A stretch of DNA of 64,000 nucleotides from Acidaminococcus hominis (GCF_900291475.1 NZ_OLMM01000004.1:428118-492117), one strand, 5' to 3'. Shown: positions 8,269-15,795, counted from the first letter of the stretch. Numbers and translations: made by a program. Notes: generated by a model from the sequence alone, not told the origin.

Positions 8269-9597
8269 TCAGAACTTCAGATGGCAGTACATTTTATCAA
8301 ATTCCTCCCGGATGCAGGGAGCTACCCATTCACTGGAGAACATAGGATGGGAAATGGCCAGTGCATGCACTCTTTCCTTGATTTCTTCCAGCACGGCAGG
8401 GTTGTCCTTGTTTTTCAGGGCCCGGCCCAGCAGATGGCCGATTTCCTTCATTTCCGCTTCCTTGGCGCCCCGGGTGGTCATGGTCGGAGAACCAATCCGC
8501 AGGCCGCTGCCCAGGCTGGGCGGCAGGGTATCGTAGGGGATCATGTTCTTGTTGGTAACCATGCCCAGGCTGCACAGCAGGGTTTCGGCTTCCTGGCCGT
8601 TGGCAATCACCGGCGTTACGTCCAGCATCACCATATGGGTATCGGTACCGCCGGTAATCAGGCGCATACCTTCTTCTTCACAGCCCTGGGCCAAAGCCTT
8701 GGCGTTCAGGCAGACCTGTTTGGCGTAGGTCTTGAATTCCGGCTGGAGCAATTCCAAGAACAGTACGCCTCTGGCCGCCAGCATATCCCCTTTGGGACCG
8801 CCCTGGAGCCGAGGGAAGACGCCCCGGTCAATTTTGGAAGCGATGGCTTGTTTGCACAGGATGACCCCGCAGCCCCGAGGACCCCGCAGAGTCTTTTGGG
8901 TGGACATGGTCACCACATCGGCATAGGGAACCGGGCTGGGAATGGCGCCGCCGGCAATCAGGCCGCAGTCATGGGCGCAGTCCACCCAGAAGTAGGCTCC
9001 CACTTCATCGCAGATTTCCCGGAAAGCTTTGTAGTCAATGGTCCGGGGATAGGAAGAAGCCCCAGTAACAATCAGTTTGGGCTGGTACTTATGGGCCATT
9101 TCCCGTACCTGATCCATATCAATCCGTTCCGTTTCCTTGTTGACCCCATAGTGGATAGCGTTGAATTCTCGGCCGCTGAAATGGAATTTGGCACCGTGGC
9201 TCAAATGGCCCCCGTTGTCCAGTTCCAACCCCAGGAAGGTGTCGCCTCTTTGCAGCAAGCCGTAAAGCACGGCCATATTGGCAATGGTGGCGTTGCCGGA
9301 CTGGATATTGGCGTGTTCTGCTCCAAAAACCTTCTTTACCCGCTCTACGGCCAGCTGTTCAGCCTTGTCCGCCAGTTCACAGCCCCCTACAAAGCGTTTG
9401 CCGGGGTACCCTTCCGTGTTCTTGTTGGTGAAGACGGAGCCCTCCAGCGCCGTACACAGGGGAGAAGCCACGTTTTCCGAGGCAATCAGACCGATGGTCT
9501 CAAACTGTCTTTTTTCTTCCTTGTGAAGCAGACCGGCCATTTCCGGGTCAAACACGTCCAGCAATTTGATGGCATCTTGTTTCGTAGGCATTTCCAT
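8269..9597 (-). CDS. Serine hydroxymethyltransferase-like PLP enzyme with an altered active site
   Basis: A 442-residue fold-type I PLP protein of the GlyA family. The start is ATG at 9597 behind AAAGGAG. Conserved parts are IASEN (about 38), EGYPGKR, NGGHLSHG, the PLP lysine in STQKTLRGPRG (Lys about 235), FPRLQGGP and GLRIGSPTMTTRG with the carboxylate-binding Arg. Several SHMT catalytic residues differ: the Tyr of TNKYAEG is Asn (about 60), the Tyr pair of KRYYGG is Phe-Val (69-70), PHSGSQAN reads SGNATIAN so the PLP-stacking His is lost, and the His before the PLP lysine is Gln. It follows a DUF3870 gene. It may be a true but divergent GlyA or an aldolase or hydroxymethyltransferase for another amino acid. 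The family is certain, the activity is not. Confidence 0.8.
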   Translation of the reverse strand: MEMPTKQDAIKLLDVFDPEMAGLLHKEEKRQFETIGLIASENVASPLCTALEGSVFTNKNTEGYPGKRFVGGCELADKAEQLAVERVKKVFGAEHANIQSGNATIANMAVLYGLLQRGDTFLGLELDNGGHLSHGAKFHFSGREFNAIHYGVNKETERIDMDQVREMAHKYQPKLIVTGASSYPRTIDYKAFREICDEVGAYFWVDCAHDCGLIAGGAIPSPVPYADVVTMSTQKTLRGPRGCGVILCKQAIASKIDRGVFPRLQGGPKGDMLAARGVLFLELLQPEFKTYAKQVCLNAKALAQGCEEEGMRLITGGTDTHMVMLDVTPVIANGQEAETLLCSLGMVTNKNMIPYDTLPPSLGSGLRIGSPTMTTRGAKEAEMKEIGHLLGRALKNKDNPAVLEEIKERVHALAISHPMFSSEWVAPCIREEFDKMYCHLKF

Positions 9598-9641
9598 TTT
9601 GTTTTCTCCTTTCAAGAGCAGCACAGGAACCGCAGATAGAC

Positions 9642-9681
9642 AAAAAGAAGGACGCACCAGCTGCAAACCGGTTTGTCCTTC
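9642..9681 (-). terminator. Hairpin with U-tract between the DUF3870 and SHMT-like genes
   Basis: GAAGGAC and GTCCTTC pair around a loop that itself contains AAACCGGTTT, followed on the minus strand by TTTTTG. It could partially terminate after the DUF3870 gene or attenuate the SHMT-like gene, whose start is 45 bp further on. Confidence 0.6.
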
Positions 9682-9734
9682 TCTAAATTGGTTGTCAGGG
9701 GCTGCCGGACAACCTTTAAAAAAGACCTATGGAG

Positions 9735-10082
9735 TTATTTCACGTACTTGGCATTGGGATACACCATCAGGTAGTGGTTCTGGGCATCCTTCAGGGCCGC
9801 AATCACAGCCTTTTGGGACAGGGCCAGGAACCGCTTCCGCAGGATTTCTGTCAGCGCATCAATGTCCGTCAGCAGGTTATGCCCCACCAGGATTTCCCGC
9901 AGGAACACATTGGTGGCTTCCATGATCATGTTGGCACTGGCATCGATGATGGTGTTGGTATGGACGTCCAGCACCAAACTCAGGGAAAAGATCCCGTACA
10001 TGGCGTTGATGGCGTCTTCCTTGGAAACCTTGGCTACACCCGTTACAAACACCGCATCCTCCGGATACTTTTTGGCAGTCAT
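9735..10082 (-). CDS. DUF3870-family protein, function unknown
   Basis: A 115-residue protein with the family pattern FVTGVAKVSKEDAINAMYGIFSLSLVLD, a DA(S/D) segment, FLREILVG and a conserved C-terminal helix ending in a Tyr-rich tail. No catalytic motif, signal peptide or membrane segment is visible. It is first in a two-gene unit with the SHMT-like gene and is preceded by a promoter and an attenuator-like leader. The context suggests a role beside that PLP enzyme, perhaps small-molecule binding; no function is established for the family. Confidence 0.7.
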   Translation of the reverse strand: MTAKKYPEDAVFVTGVAKVSKEDAINAMYGIFSLSLVLDVHTNTIIDASANMIMEATNVFLREILVGHNLLTDIDALTEILRKRFLALSQKAVIAALKDAQNHYLMVYPNAKYVK

Positions 10083-10118
10083 TGCTCTGCAATTCCCCTT
10101 TCTATTGGGTGGAATAAA

Positions 10119-10162
10119 GCAAAAAGCCGACCAAAAGAAGAGTCCTTCATTCTATGGTCAGC
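10119..10162 (-). terminator. Attenuator-like terminator in the DUF3870 leader
   Basis: GCTGACCA pairs with TGGTCGGC (one G-U) and is followed by a T-run on the minus strand. It lies between the promoter at 10219-10247 and the DUF3870 start, with no gene upstream. It must therefore act in the leader rather than close an operon. Confidence 0.65.
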
Positions 10163-10176
10163 CTAAAATACGTTGA

Positions 10177-10197
10177 TTTCAGGAGGTCATCCTGAAA
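10177..10197 (-). ncRNA. Leader hairpin upstream of the attenuator
   Basis: TTTCAGGA and TCCTGAAA form an 8-bp perfect stem with a 5-nt loop, just inside the predicted transcript from the 10219-10247 promoter. Together with 10119-10162 it gives a two-hairpin leader. I could not match it to a known riboswitch class. Confidence 0.5.
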
Positions 10198-10218
10198 CCC
10201 ATATGTTCGACTGGAATC

Positions 10219-10247
10219 AGCATACCATACCTGAAGAAAGATGTCAA
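10219..10247 (-). promoter_or_regulatory. Sigma-70 promoter for the DUF3870/SHMT-like unit
   Basis: TTGACA (10242-10247 on the minus strand), a 17-bp spacer and TATGCT (10219-10224) give a near-consensus promoter. Transcription would start near 10211, leaving a leader of about 130 nt. Confidence 0.8.
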
Positions 10248-10252
10248 CGGAT

Positions 10253-10282
10253 TTTACAGTATACTGTATGCATTCAGATAAT
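10253..10282 (+). promoter_or_regulatory. Sigma-70 promoter for gltS-folD
   Basis: TTTACA (10253-10258), an 18-bp spacer and GATAAT (10277-10282). It is back to back with the minus-strand promoter and gives a leader of about 205 nt before gltS. Confidence 0.7.
10255..10268. promoter_or_regulatory. 14-bp perfect palindrome, probable operator
   Basis: TACAGTATACTGTA is a perfect palindrome lying between the -35 and -10 of the plus promoter. It is 7 bp from the -35 of the minus promoter, which suits a dimeric repressor acting on both units. The regulator is not identified. Confidence 0.6.
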
Positions 10283-10346
10283 AGCACGTTTTCAGAAATC
10301 TTTATTGCTTTTTATTCCCTTTTGTGCTACGATGTTCCCAATTAAG

Positions 10347-10424
10347 GGGCAGGCAAGATTCCTGCCCAAACAGAACATATTCCTTATGTTCGCGGAAACA
10401 GCTGCCCTGTTTCCATCCGGCGAT
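10347..10424 (+). ncRNA. Structured gltS leader: three tandem hairpins, possible riboswitch
   Basis: Three perfect stems stand in a row: GGGCAGG/CCTGCCC (10347-10367), GAACATA/TATGTTC (10373-10391) and GGAAACAG/CTGTTTCC (10394-10414). A terminator follows immediately. This is the architecture of a cis-regulatory leader. I could not assign it to a known class by eye. Confidence 0.55.
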
Positions 10425-10473
10425 AAGGTCTGAATGCAGTACACAGTGGTGTGCTGGTTCAGGCCTTTTTTTA
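10425..10473 (+). terminator. Strong terminator in the gltS leader (attenuator)
   Basis: AAGGTCTGAA pairs with TTCAGGCCTT outside CAGTACAC/GTGTGCTG and is followed by seven Ts, ending about 23 bp before the gltS start. No plus-strand gene lies upstream, so it should regulate gltS by premature termination. Confidence 0.8.
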
Positions 10474-10495
10474 TTCCAAGAAAGAAGGGGAACGT

Positions 10496-11695
10496 ATGAA
10501 ACTGGCATTCAACCTGTACCAATCCATGTGCCTGGCAGTCGTGGTCTTTTACCTGGGCGCCTTTCTGAAAAAGCGCGTGAAGCTTTTCCAAACCTACTGC
10601 ATTCCCAGCCCGGTGATCGGCGGCATTATTTTCGCTGTGGTCAACCTGCTGCTGTACGAAGGACACATCCTGGATCTGACCCTGGACACCACCCTGCAAA
10701 GCGTCTTTATGAACATCTTCTTTACCAGCGTGGGCTTTACCGCCGGGTTTGGCATGCTGAAAAAAGGCGGCAAGACCCTGATCATCTTTATGGTCTGTGT
10801 GGCTCTCCTGATTACCATCCAAAATGCTACAGGCGCCCTGCTCTGCTCCCTGTTCGGTCTGAACCCGCTCCTGGGACTTTCCCTGGGTTCCCTGCCCCTC
10901 ACCGGCGGCCACGGCACCTCTGCCGCCTTTGGTCCCCTGCTGGAACAAATGGGGGTGGATAATGCCCTGACTGTCGCCATTGCTGCAGCCACCTACGGTC
11001 TGGTAGCCGGCAACGTCATCGGCAACCCCCTGGCCCGGAAACGGATTTTGCAGCTGCACCTGAAGAGCACCGACGCCCAGAATGTAGATACGGACGCTGT
11101 CGCTGAGCTGCGCCGGAACACGGAAATTACCCAAAAACTGGATCCGGAACGGGGCACCTGGGGCCTGTCCTTGATTTTTGTAGCCATGGGCTTGGGCACC
11201 TTGGTCAGTATGGCCCTGGATGCCGTCCACATTACCATGGCAACCTACGTAGGCGCCATGATCATCGGCATCATTATCCGCAATGGCTGTGATGCCAAGG
11301 GCCTTGAAGTACCCATCCAGGAAATCAGCACCATTGGCATCATCGGTCTGAACTTCTTCCTGGCGCTGGCCATGATGGGCATGAAGCTGTACCAGCTGGC
11401 GGGCCTGGCTACGCCCATGATTGTCATTCTTCTGGTGCAGACCCTGTTTACTGGTCTGTTCGTCTATTTCATTACCTTCAATCTCTGCGGCCGGGATTAC
11501 GATGCGGCCGTGCTGGCGGCGGGCCACTGCGGTTTCGGCATGGGTGCCACCCCCAACGCCATGGCCAACATGGACTCCCTGACCCAGGTGTATGGGCCTT
11601 CGGAAAAAGCCTACCTGATTATCCCCGTCTGCGGCGGGTTCTTTACGGATATTGTCAACTCGCTTCTGATTACAGCCTTCATGAACCTGCTGTAA
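10496..11695 (+). CDS. gltS: Sodium/glutamate symporter
   Basis: A 399-residue polytopic membrane protein of the GltS (ESS) family. Ten or more hydrophobic segments are visible, with the repeated GG(H)GTSAAFGP segment near residue 140 and GHCGFGMGATPNAMANM near 343. The start is ATG at 10496 behind AGAAGGGGAA. GltS imports glutamate with Na+, an obvious need for a glutamate fermenter. It begins right after a strong leader terminator and is followed 43 bp later by folD, so both are probably under one attenuated promoter. Confidence 0.93.
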   Translation: MKLAFNLYQSMCLAVVVFYLGAFLKKRVKLFQTYCIPSPVIGGIIFAVVNLLLYEGHILDLTLDTTLQSVFMNIFFTSVGFTAGFGMLKKGGKTLIIFMVCVALLITIQNATGALLCSLFGLNPLLGLSLGSLPLTGGHGTSAAFGPLLEQMGVDNALTVAIAAATYGLVAGNVIGNPLARKRILQLHLKSTDAQNVDTDAVAELRRNTEITQKLDPERGTWGLSLIFVAMGLGTLVSMALDAVHITMATYVGAMIIGIIIRNGCDAKGLEVPIQEISTIGIIGLNFFLALAMMGMKLYQLAGLATPMIVILLVQTLFTGLFVYFITFNLCGRDYDAAVLAAGHCGFGMGATPNAMANMDSLTQVYGPSEKAYLIIPVCGGFFTDIVNSLLITAFMNLL

Positions 11696-11738
11696 CCACC
11701 CATTTTACCTTGCATCCCATCAGAAAAGGAGTAATACT

Positions 11739-12593
11739 ATGGCACAAATCTTGTCTGGAAAAGAAGTGGCTGCCCAGCTGACAGCCCATTTAACGGAAGA
11801 AGTGGAGAAACTGAAACAGCAGGGTATCGTGCCCAAACTGGCCCTGGTCCGGATTGGGGAACACCTGAGCGACGTGCGCTACGAAAAAAGCGCCAAGAAC
11901 CGCTGCGCCAAGATTGGTATTGCCACGGAAAGCTACGTGCTCCCGCCGGAGGCTTCCCAGGACCAGCTGGTGGCCGTCATCCGCCAGATCAACAACGACG
12001 CCTCTATCCACGGCTGCCTGATTTTCCGGCCTTTCCCGCCCAGCTTTGACGATGCCTATGTACGGTCCTGCCTGGATCCCAGAAAAGACGTGGACGGCAT
12101 TACGGATACGTCCCTGTCCGGTTTGTTCACCGGCTCCTTTACAGGCTTCACCCCCTGCACGGCAGCTGCCTGCATGCATATCCTGGATACCTACCGCATC
12201 CCCGTTACCGGCAAGGATGTGGTGGTCATCGGTGCCAGCCTGGTGATTGGCCGGCCCGTAGCCATGGAATTTCTCAAACGGGAAGCCACCGTGTCCATTT
12301 GCCACATCAAGACCAAGGACGTGAAACACTACTGCCAGCAGGCCGATATTATCGTGGCAGCTGCCGGCCATGCCGGTCTGGTAACCCGGGATATGGTCAA
12401 ACCCGGCCAGGTCATCATCGACGTGGGCATTAACGCCACGCCCCAGGGCACCCTGTGCGGAGATGTGGACTTTGCCGCCGTCAGCCCTGTGGTGGCAGCC
12501 ATTACCCCGGTACCAGGAGGCGTAGGCTCGGTAACCACCTCCGTACTGGCCAGCCACGTAATCCGGGCAGCCCAGCTCCAAACCCAAAAATAA
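11739..12593 (+). CDS. folD: FolD-family methylene-THF dehydrogenase with altered cyclohydrolase residues
   Basis: A 284-residue protein with the FolD fold. It has KDVDG (about 116-120), the NADP-site GASLVIGRP (about 165) and PVPGGVGSVT near the C-terminus. The usual signature YVxxKxK reads YEKSAK at 48-53: Ala occupies the position of the catalytic Lys (Lys54 in E. coli), and Lys is one residue later. The VQLPLP motif reads IFRPFP, so the conserved Gln is Phe. Those two residues are needed for cyclohydrolase activity in characterised FolD. A mainly or only dehydrogenase function is therefore likely, with FchA (4176-4796) hydrolysing methenyl-THF. RBS AAAGGAG. Co-transcribed with gltS. Confidence 0.85.
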   Translation: MAQILSGKEVAAQLTAHLTEEVEKLKQQGIVPKLALVRIGEHLSDVRYEKSAKNRCAKIGIATESYVLPPEASQDQLVAVIRQINNDASIHGCLIFRPFPPSFDDAYVRSCLDPRKDVDGITDTSLSGLFTGSFTGFTPCTAAACMHILDTYRIPVTGKDVVVIGASLVIGRPVAMEFLKREATVSICHIKTKDVKHYCQQADIIVAAAGHAGLVTRDMVKPGQVIIDVGINATPQGTLCGDVDFAAVSPVVAAITPVPGGVGSVTTSVLASHVIRAAQLQTQK

Positions 12594-12611
12594 TCTTGTT
12601 TTTCCTTATTT

Positions 12612-12641
12612 TAGGAGACGCCCTGCGCCTCCTATTTTTTT
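12612..12641 (+). terminator. Rho-independent terminator of gltS-folD
   Basis: AGGAG-A-CGC pairs with GCG-C-CTCCT and is followed by a T-run, about 20 bp after the folD stop. Confidence 0.8.
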
Positions 12642-12688
12642 GCTGCCCCAGTGAACCTCCCAAAAATATAGTCTTTCTATTCTGAACA

Positions 12689-12697
12689 TGTTATAAT
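12689..12697 (+). promoter_or_regulatory. Extended -10 promoter for the 551-residue protein gene
   Basis: TG-T-TATAAT at 12689-12697 is an extended -10 element. The -35 region is poor, as expected for that class. Confidence 0.6.
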
Positions 12698-12745
12698 AGT
12701 TTTCTGTGAATCGGAGCCCCAGAGCTCCAGAACTAGGAGGCCACT

Positions 12746-14401
12746 ATGAATCCAATGACCAATTCCAACAGCATTTCTTTTCCTGCGTATCCCTTCAGCC
12801 ACAGCGGAGACAGTACTCCAGCCTGGACCCAAGGCACGGGAATTTTCGACTATGTAAAAGAAAATATTGACGCAGAAGGCTTTTTCACCAAGGAGATTCT
12901 GCCGGACAAACCCGCTGCAACCGGCGAGTTGGACTTCCAGCCGATGCTGGGTTCCTTCGATCCCTATCTGATGTCCGACCTTTCTGCAGACTCAACCCAG
13001 CAGCGGGAAATCCGTGCAGAAAACTTTTCCCGCCAGATACACACGGTACTCCAGGCATTTCTGGAAGACCCTACCCCAGTGCACGCAGCCGACTTTTACA
13101 TGAAAGCGGCCACCCTGCCCTGCATTCTCTATTACGATACCGTTATAGAAACCCTGAGCCAGGAGCCCATTCCCGCCTGTCTGAAGGATTTGACCCAGGA
13201 ATGGCTGTACAAGGCCGTCAACCGGGAAGCCGTCAAACTGGCCATTGTCATTACCGGGCTCTGCCTGCTAAATGAGGATAACCTGACCCTCTGCTGGCAG
13301 CTAAAAAAGGATCTTTTGCTCTTGGCCCGCTGTGAAGAATTTACCTGTTTCGTGGTCTACGCCCTAAAGCTCAGCCACCAACTGGAAAATTCCGACCTGT
13401 GGGACCTGATGACCCATACCAGAGGCTGGGGCCGGCTGGGAGCCATTGAGGCCTGCGAGTTCAACCTAATCAAGGAACGGAAATGGCTGCTCCACAATGC
13501 CTTTTTGCAAACCATCGATTATCCGGCCATGGCCCTGATGGTCTTCAACAAGCTGAATATCATGGACCTATTGGATCATGAGCATTTGCAAGAGGACACC
13601 TTCCAAGACCTGACCACCCTGATTCTCCACTACTTAATCTATTTGACCGAGGAACCTGAGGGACCCAAAGCCAACATCGACCTGTGGGAGCTGCTGGAAG
13701 CATACCTCCATCATGCAGAAGAACACCACACGGACCTTGTCACCGCCTCCGGCCTGACCAACCTGCGGGAATATCTGAAGCAATGGACGGAAAACCAGTA
13801 CTGGGATTATCTCACCAGCAACCAGCTCCACCTGCTGATTGGCAAAATCGAGACCCTGCTCCTGTCCACCGATTGGCTGCCCCAAATCAAAGCCCACCTG
13901 CTGGACAAAGACGGCAATGCCAATTTGGACACCATCCATATGGGCTTTGCCCTGGGGCTGGACCTGCACAAGGAGCTCTGGGCCATCCTGAAAAAAGATC
14001 CTCTGCAAACGGAATTGTATGGCTTTCTCCTGGACCCCAAACACAAAAGAATGGCCGGCATGGCAGCCAAATTTGCTTCTGCCCATGCTGACCTATATTT
14101 GGAACAGGAAGAGCCCTGCCTGCCCCTGCTGGATACCCTGCAATATTTCCCAGGGACCTGCGGCGACCTGGTGGAAAAAGCGTTGGTTTCCATCTACGAT
14201 TCCTGCCGTTCCCTGGCCCTGCAGGTCCTGGAGGCCTGGCCGGAAAGTACCTGGCCAAAGGATGCCCAATTGGCACTGCAAAAGGCCCGGACCATGACCA
14301 CCAGCCCCCTGCAAAAGCTGCAGATTGATGTGCTGCTGAAAAAACGGACTATGGAATATCAAGATTTTCTGGATGTCATCAGGGAATCCAAAAATAAGTA
14401 G
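12746..14401 (+). CDS. Large alpha-helical protein of unknown function
   Basis: 551 residues, starting at ATG 12746 after AGGAGG. I see no signal peptide or membrane span. The first 75 or so residues are low in structure (FPAYPFSHSGDS...). The rest is a run of amphipathic helices rich in Leu, Trp and acidic residues, resembling a helical-repeat scaffold. A few motifs recur (DLWDLM, DLWELLEAY, KELWAILKK). Similar proteins in anaerobes are sometimes labelled limonene hydroxylase, a name the sequence does not support. It has its own promoter and a strong terminator. No function assigned. Confidence 0.75.
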   Translation: MNPMTNSNSISFPAYPFSHSGDSTPAWTQGTGIFDYVKENIDAEGFFTKEILPDKPAATGELDFQPMLGSFDPYLMSDLSADSTQQREIRAENFSRQIHTVLQAFLEDPTPVHAADFYMKAATLPCILYYDTVIETLSQEPIPACLKDLTQEWLYKAVNREAVKLAIVITGLCLLNEDNLTLCWQLKKDLLLLARCEEFTCFVVYALKLSHQLENSDLWDLMTHTRGWGRLGAIEACEFNLIKERKWLLHNAFLQTIDYPAMALMVFNKLNIMDLLDHEHLQEDTFQDLTTLILHYLIYLTEEPEGPKANIDLWELLEAYLHHAEEHHTDLVTASGLTNLREYLKQWTENQYWDYLTSNQLHLLIGKIETLLLSTDWLPQIKAHLLDKDGNANLDTIHMGFALGLDLHKELWAILKKDPLQTELYGFLLDPKHKRMAGMAAKFASAHADLYLEQEEPCLPLLDTLQYFPGTCGDLVEKALVSIYDSCRSLALQVLEAWPESTWPKDAQLALQKARTMTTSPLQKLQIDVLLKKRTMEYQDFLDVIRESKNK

Positions 14402-14404
14402 CTA

Positions 14405-14445
14405 TAAAAAAAGCCTGGGAGAGCTAAGCTCCCAGGCTTTTTTGT
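14405..14445. terminator. Bidirectional terminator
   Basis: AAGCCTGGGAG and CTCCCAGGCTT flank a short loop, with A-runs on the left and T-runs on the right. It closes the plus-strand helical-protein gene and the minus-strand alcohol dehydrogenase. Confidence 0.9.
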
Positions 14446-14462
14446 GCGTTTTGCAGCCCCTC

Positions 14463-15680
14463 TTAGAAATCTACTTCCAGGTCGTAGTAGCAGGCCTTCA
14501 GCAGTTTTTCCATATCTTCCTGGCTGGGCTGACGGGGGTTGGATCCGGTGCAGGCATCCCCAATGGCTTCTGCCGCAATCTTGGGCAGTCTTTCCAGGAA
14601 CACATTTTCCGGTACAAACCCTTCTTCCGCAGGCAGGGAATCCTTGCCATAGAATTTGATGGCATGGGGGATGTTCAGTTTGGTCTGCATATCCCGAATC
14701 CAGGCAATGAGTTTGGCCACCTTTTCTTCATCGGTATTGCCGCCCAGTTTCATATAGTCCACAATGACCCCGTAGCGCTTCAGGGCTTCCGGATTCTTGG
14801 CGTTGTAGGCAATGACCTTGGGCAGGTACATGGCGTTGGCAGCCCCATGAATCAGGTGGGCACCGTAGTCGGCAAAGGCAGCCCCGGTCTTATGGGCCAT
14901 GGAATGGACAATCCCCAGCAGGGCATTGGAGAAGGCCATGCCGGCCAGGCACTGGGCAACGTGCATGTTGTCCCGGGCTTCCATATCCCCGTTGTAGGAG
15001 TTGGCCAAATCCCGTTCAATCATTTCAATGGCGTGGATGGCCAAAGGATCGGTGAAATCACAGTGGGCAGTGGATACGTAGGCTTCCACGGAGTGGGTGA
15101 AAGCGTCCATGCCCGTATGGGCTACCAGCTTCTTGGGCATGCCATGGGTCAGTTCCGGATCCACAATGGCAATATCCGGGGTAATTTCAAAGTCCGCAAT
15201 GGGGTATTTGATGCCCTTTTTATAGTCGGTAATGATGGAGAAGGAAGTTACTTCCGTAGCCGTCCCAGAGGTAGAGGAAATGGCTACAAAGTGGGCTTTT
15301 CTGCGCAGTTTGGGCAGGCCGAACACCTTTCTCATTTCTTCAAAGGTGATTTCCGGATATTCGTACTTGATCCACATGGCCTTGGCTGCATCAATGGGAG
15401 AACCGCCGCCGATGGCCACAATCCAGTCCGGCTGGAATTCTTCCATAACCTTGGCACCTTTCAGTACCGTTTCCACGGAAGGATCGGATTCTATCCCCTC
15501 ATAGATCTTCACTTCCATGCCGGCTTCCTTCAGGTAAGCTTCGGCTTTCCCCAAGGAACCATTCCGTCTGGCAGAACCGCCGCCAGTGCAGATGATGGCG
15601 CGTTTGCCCTCCAGGGTTTTCAGAACGTCCATGGCATCGTAGCCATGGTAAATATCTCTCGGCAAAGTAAATCTACTCAT
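14463..15680 (-). CDS. Iron-containing alcohol dehydrogenase
   Basis: A 405-residue group III (Fe) alcohol dehydrogenase. It has the nucleotide-binding GGGSPIDAAK (about 90), ISSTSGTATEVT, metal ligands in TGMDAFTHSVEAY (Asp and His), and the histidine-rich HSMAHKTGAAFADYGAHLIHG. The start at 15680 (MSRFTLPRD) is preferred because GGAGG precedes it; the ORF continues 6 codons upstream. The family reduces aldehydes or oxidises alcohols or hydroxyacids with NAD(P)H. The substrate is not evident; butanol- or 4-hydroxybutyrate-type enzymes are possibilities. Confidence 0.9.
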   Translation of the reverse strand: MSRFTLPRDIYHGYDAMDVLKTLEGKRAIICTGGGSARRNGSLGKAEAYLKEAGMEVKIYEGIESDPSVETVLKGAKVMEEFQPDWIVAIGGGSPIDAAKAMWIKYEYPEITFEEMRKVFGLPKLRRKAHFVAISSTSGTATEVTSFSIITDYKKGIKYPIADFEITPDIAIVDPELTHGMPKKLVAHTGMDAFTHSVEAYVSTAHCDFTDPLAIHAIEMIERDLANSYNGDMEARDNMHVAQCLAGMAFSNALLGIVHSMAHKTGAAFADYGAHLIHGAANAMYLPKVIAYNAKNPEALKRYGVIVDYMKLGGNTDEEKVAKLIAWIRDMQTKLNIPHAIKFYGKDSLPAEEGFVPENVFLERLPKIAAEAIGDACTGSNPRQPSQEDMEKLLKACYYDLEVDF

Positions 15681-15795
15681 ACGTTTGTCCTCCTTCATGA
15701 TACAGAAAGTTGATGATACAGACTATATTCGCCACCGCTTTATCAAATCCTTCCTGCGAGGTATACAGGTTTTCTATAATATGTATATTTTCAGT

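Noticed and set aside
9598-9734. Glycine or ZTP riboswitch upstream of the SHMT-like gene
   Set aside because: I looked because glyA leaders often carry these, but found only a simple hairpin with U-tract and no consensus core of either class.
10083-10496. T-box leader
   Set aside because: No TGGNACCGCG-like antiterminator bulge or specifier arrangement in either leader.
10292-11527. 411-codon minus-strand ORF opposite gltS
   Set aside because: Antisense to a well-supported membrane protein and its leader; low-complexity composition.
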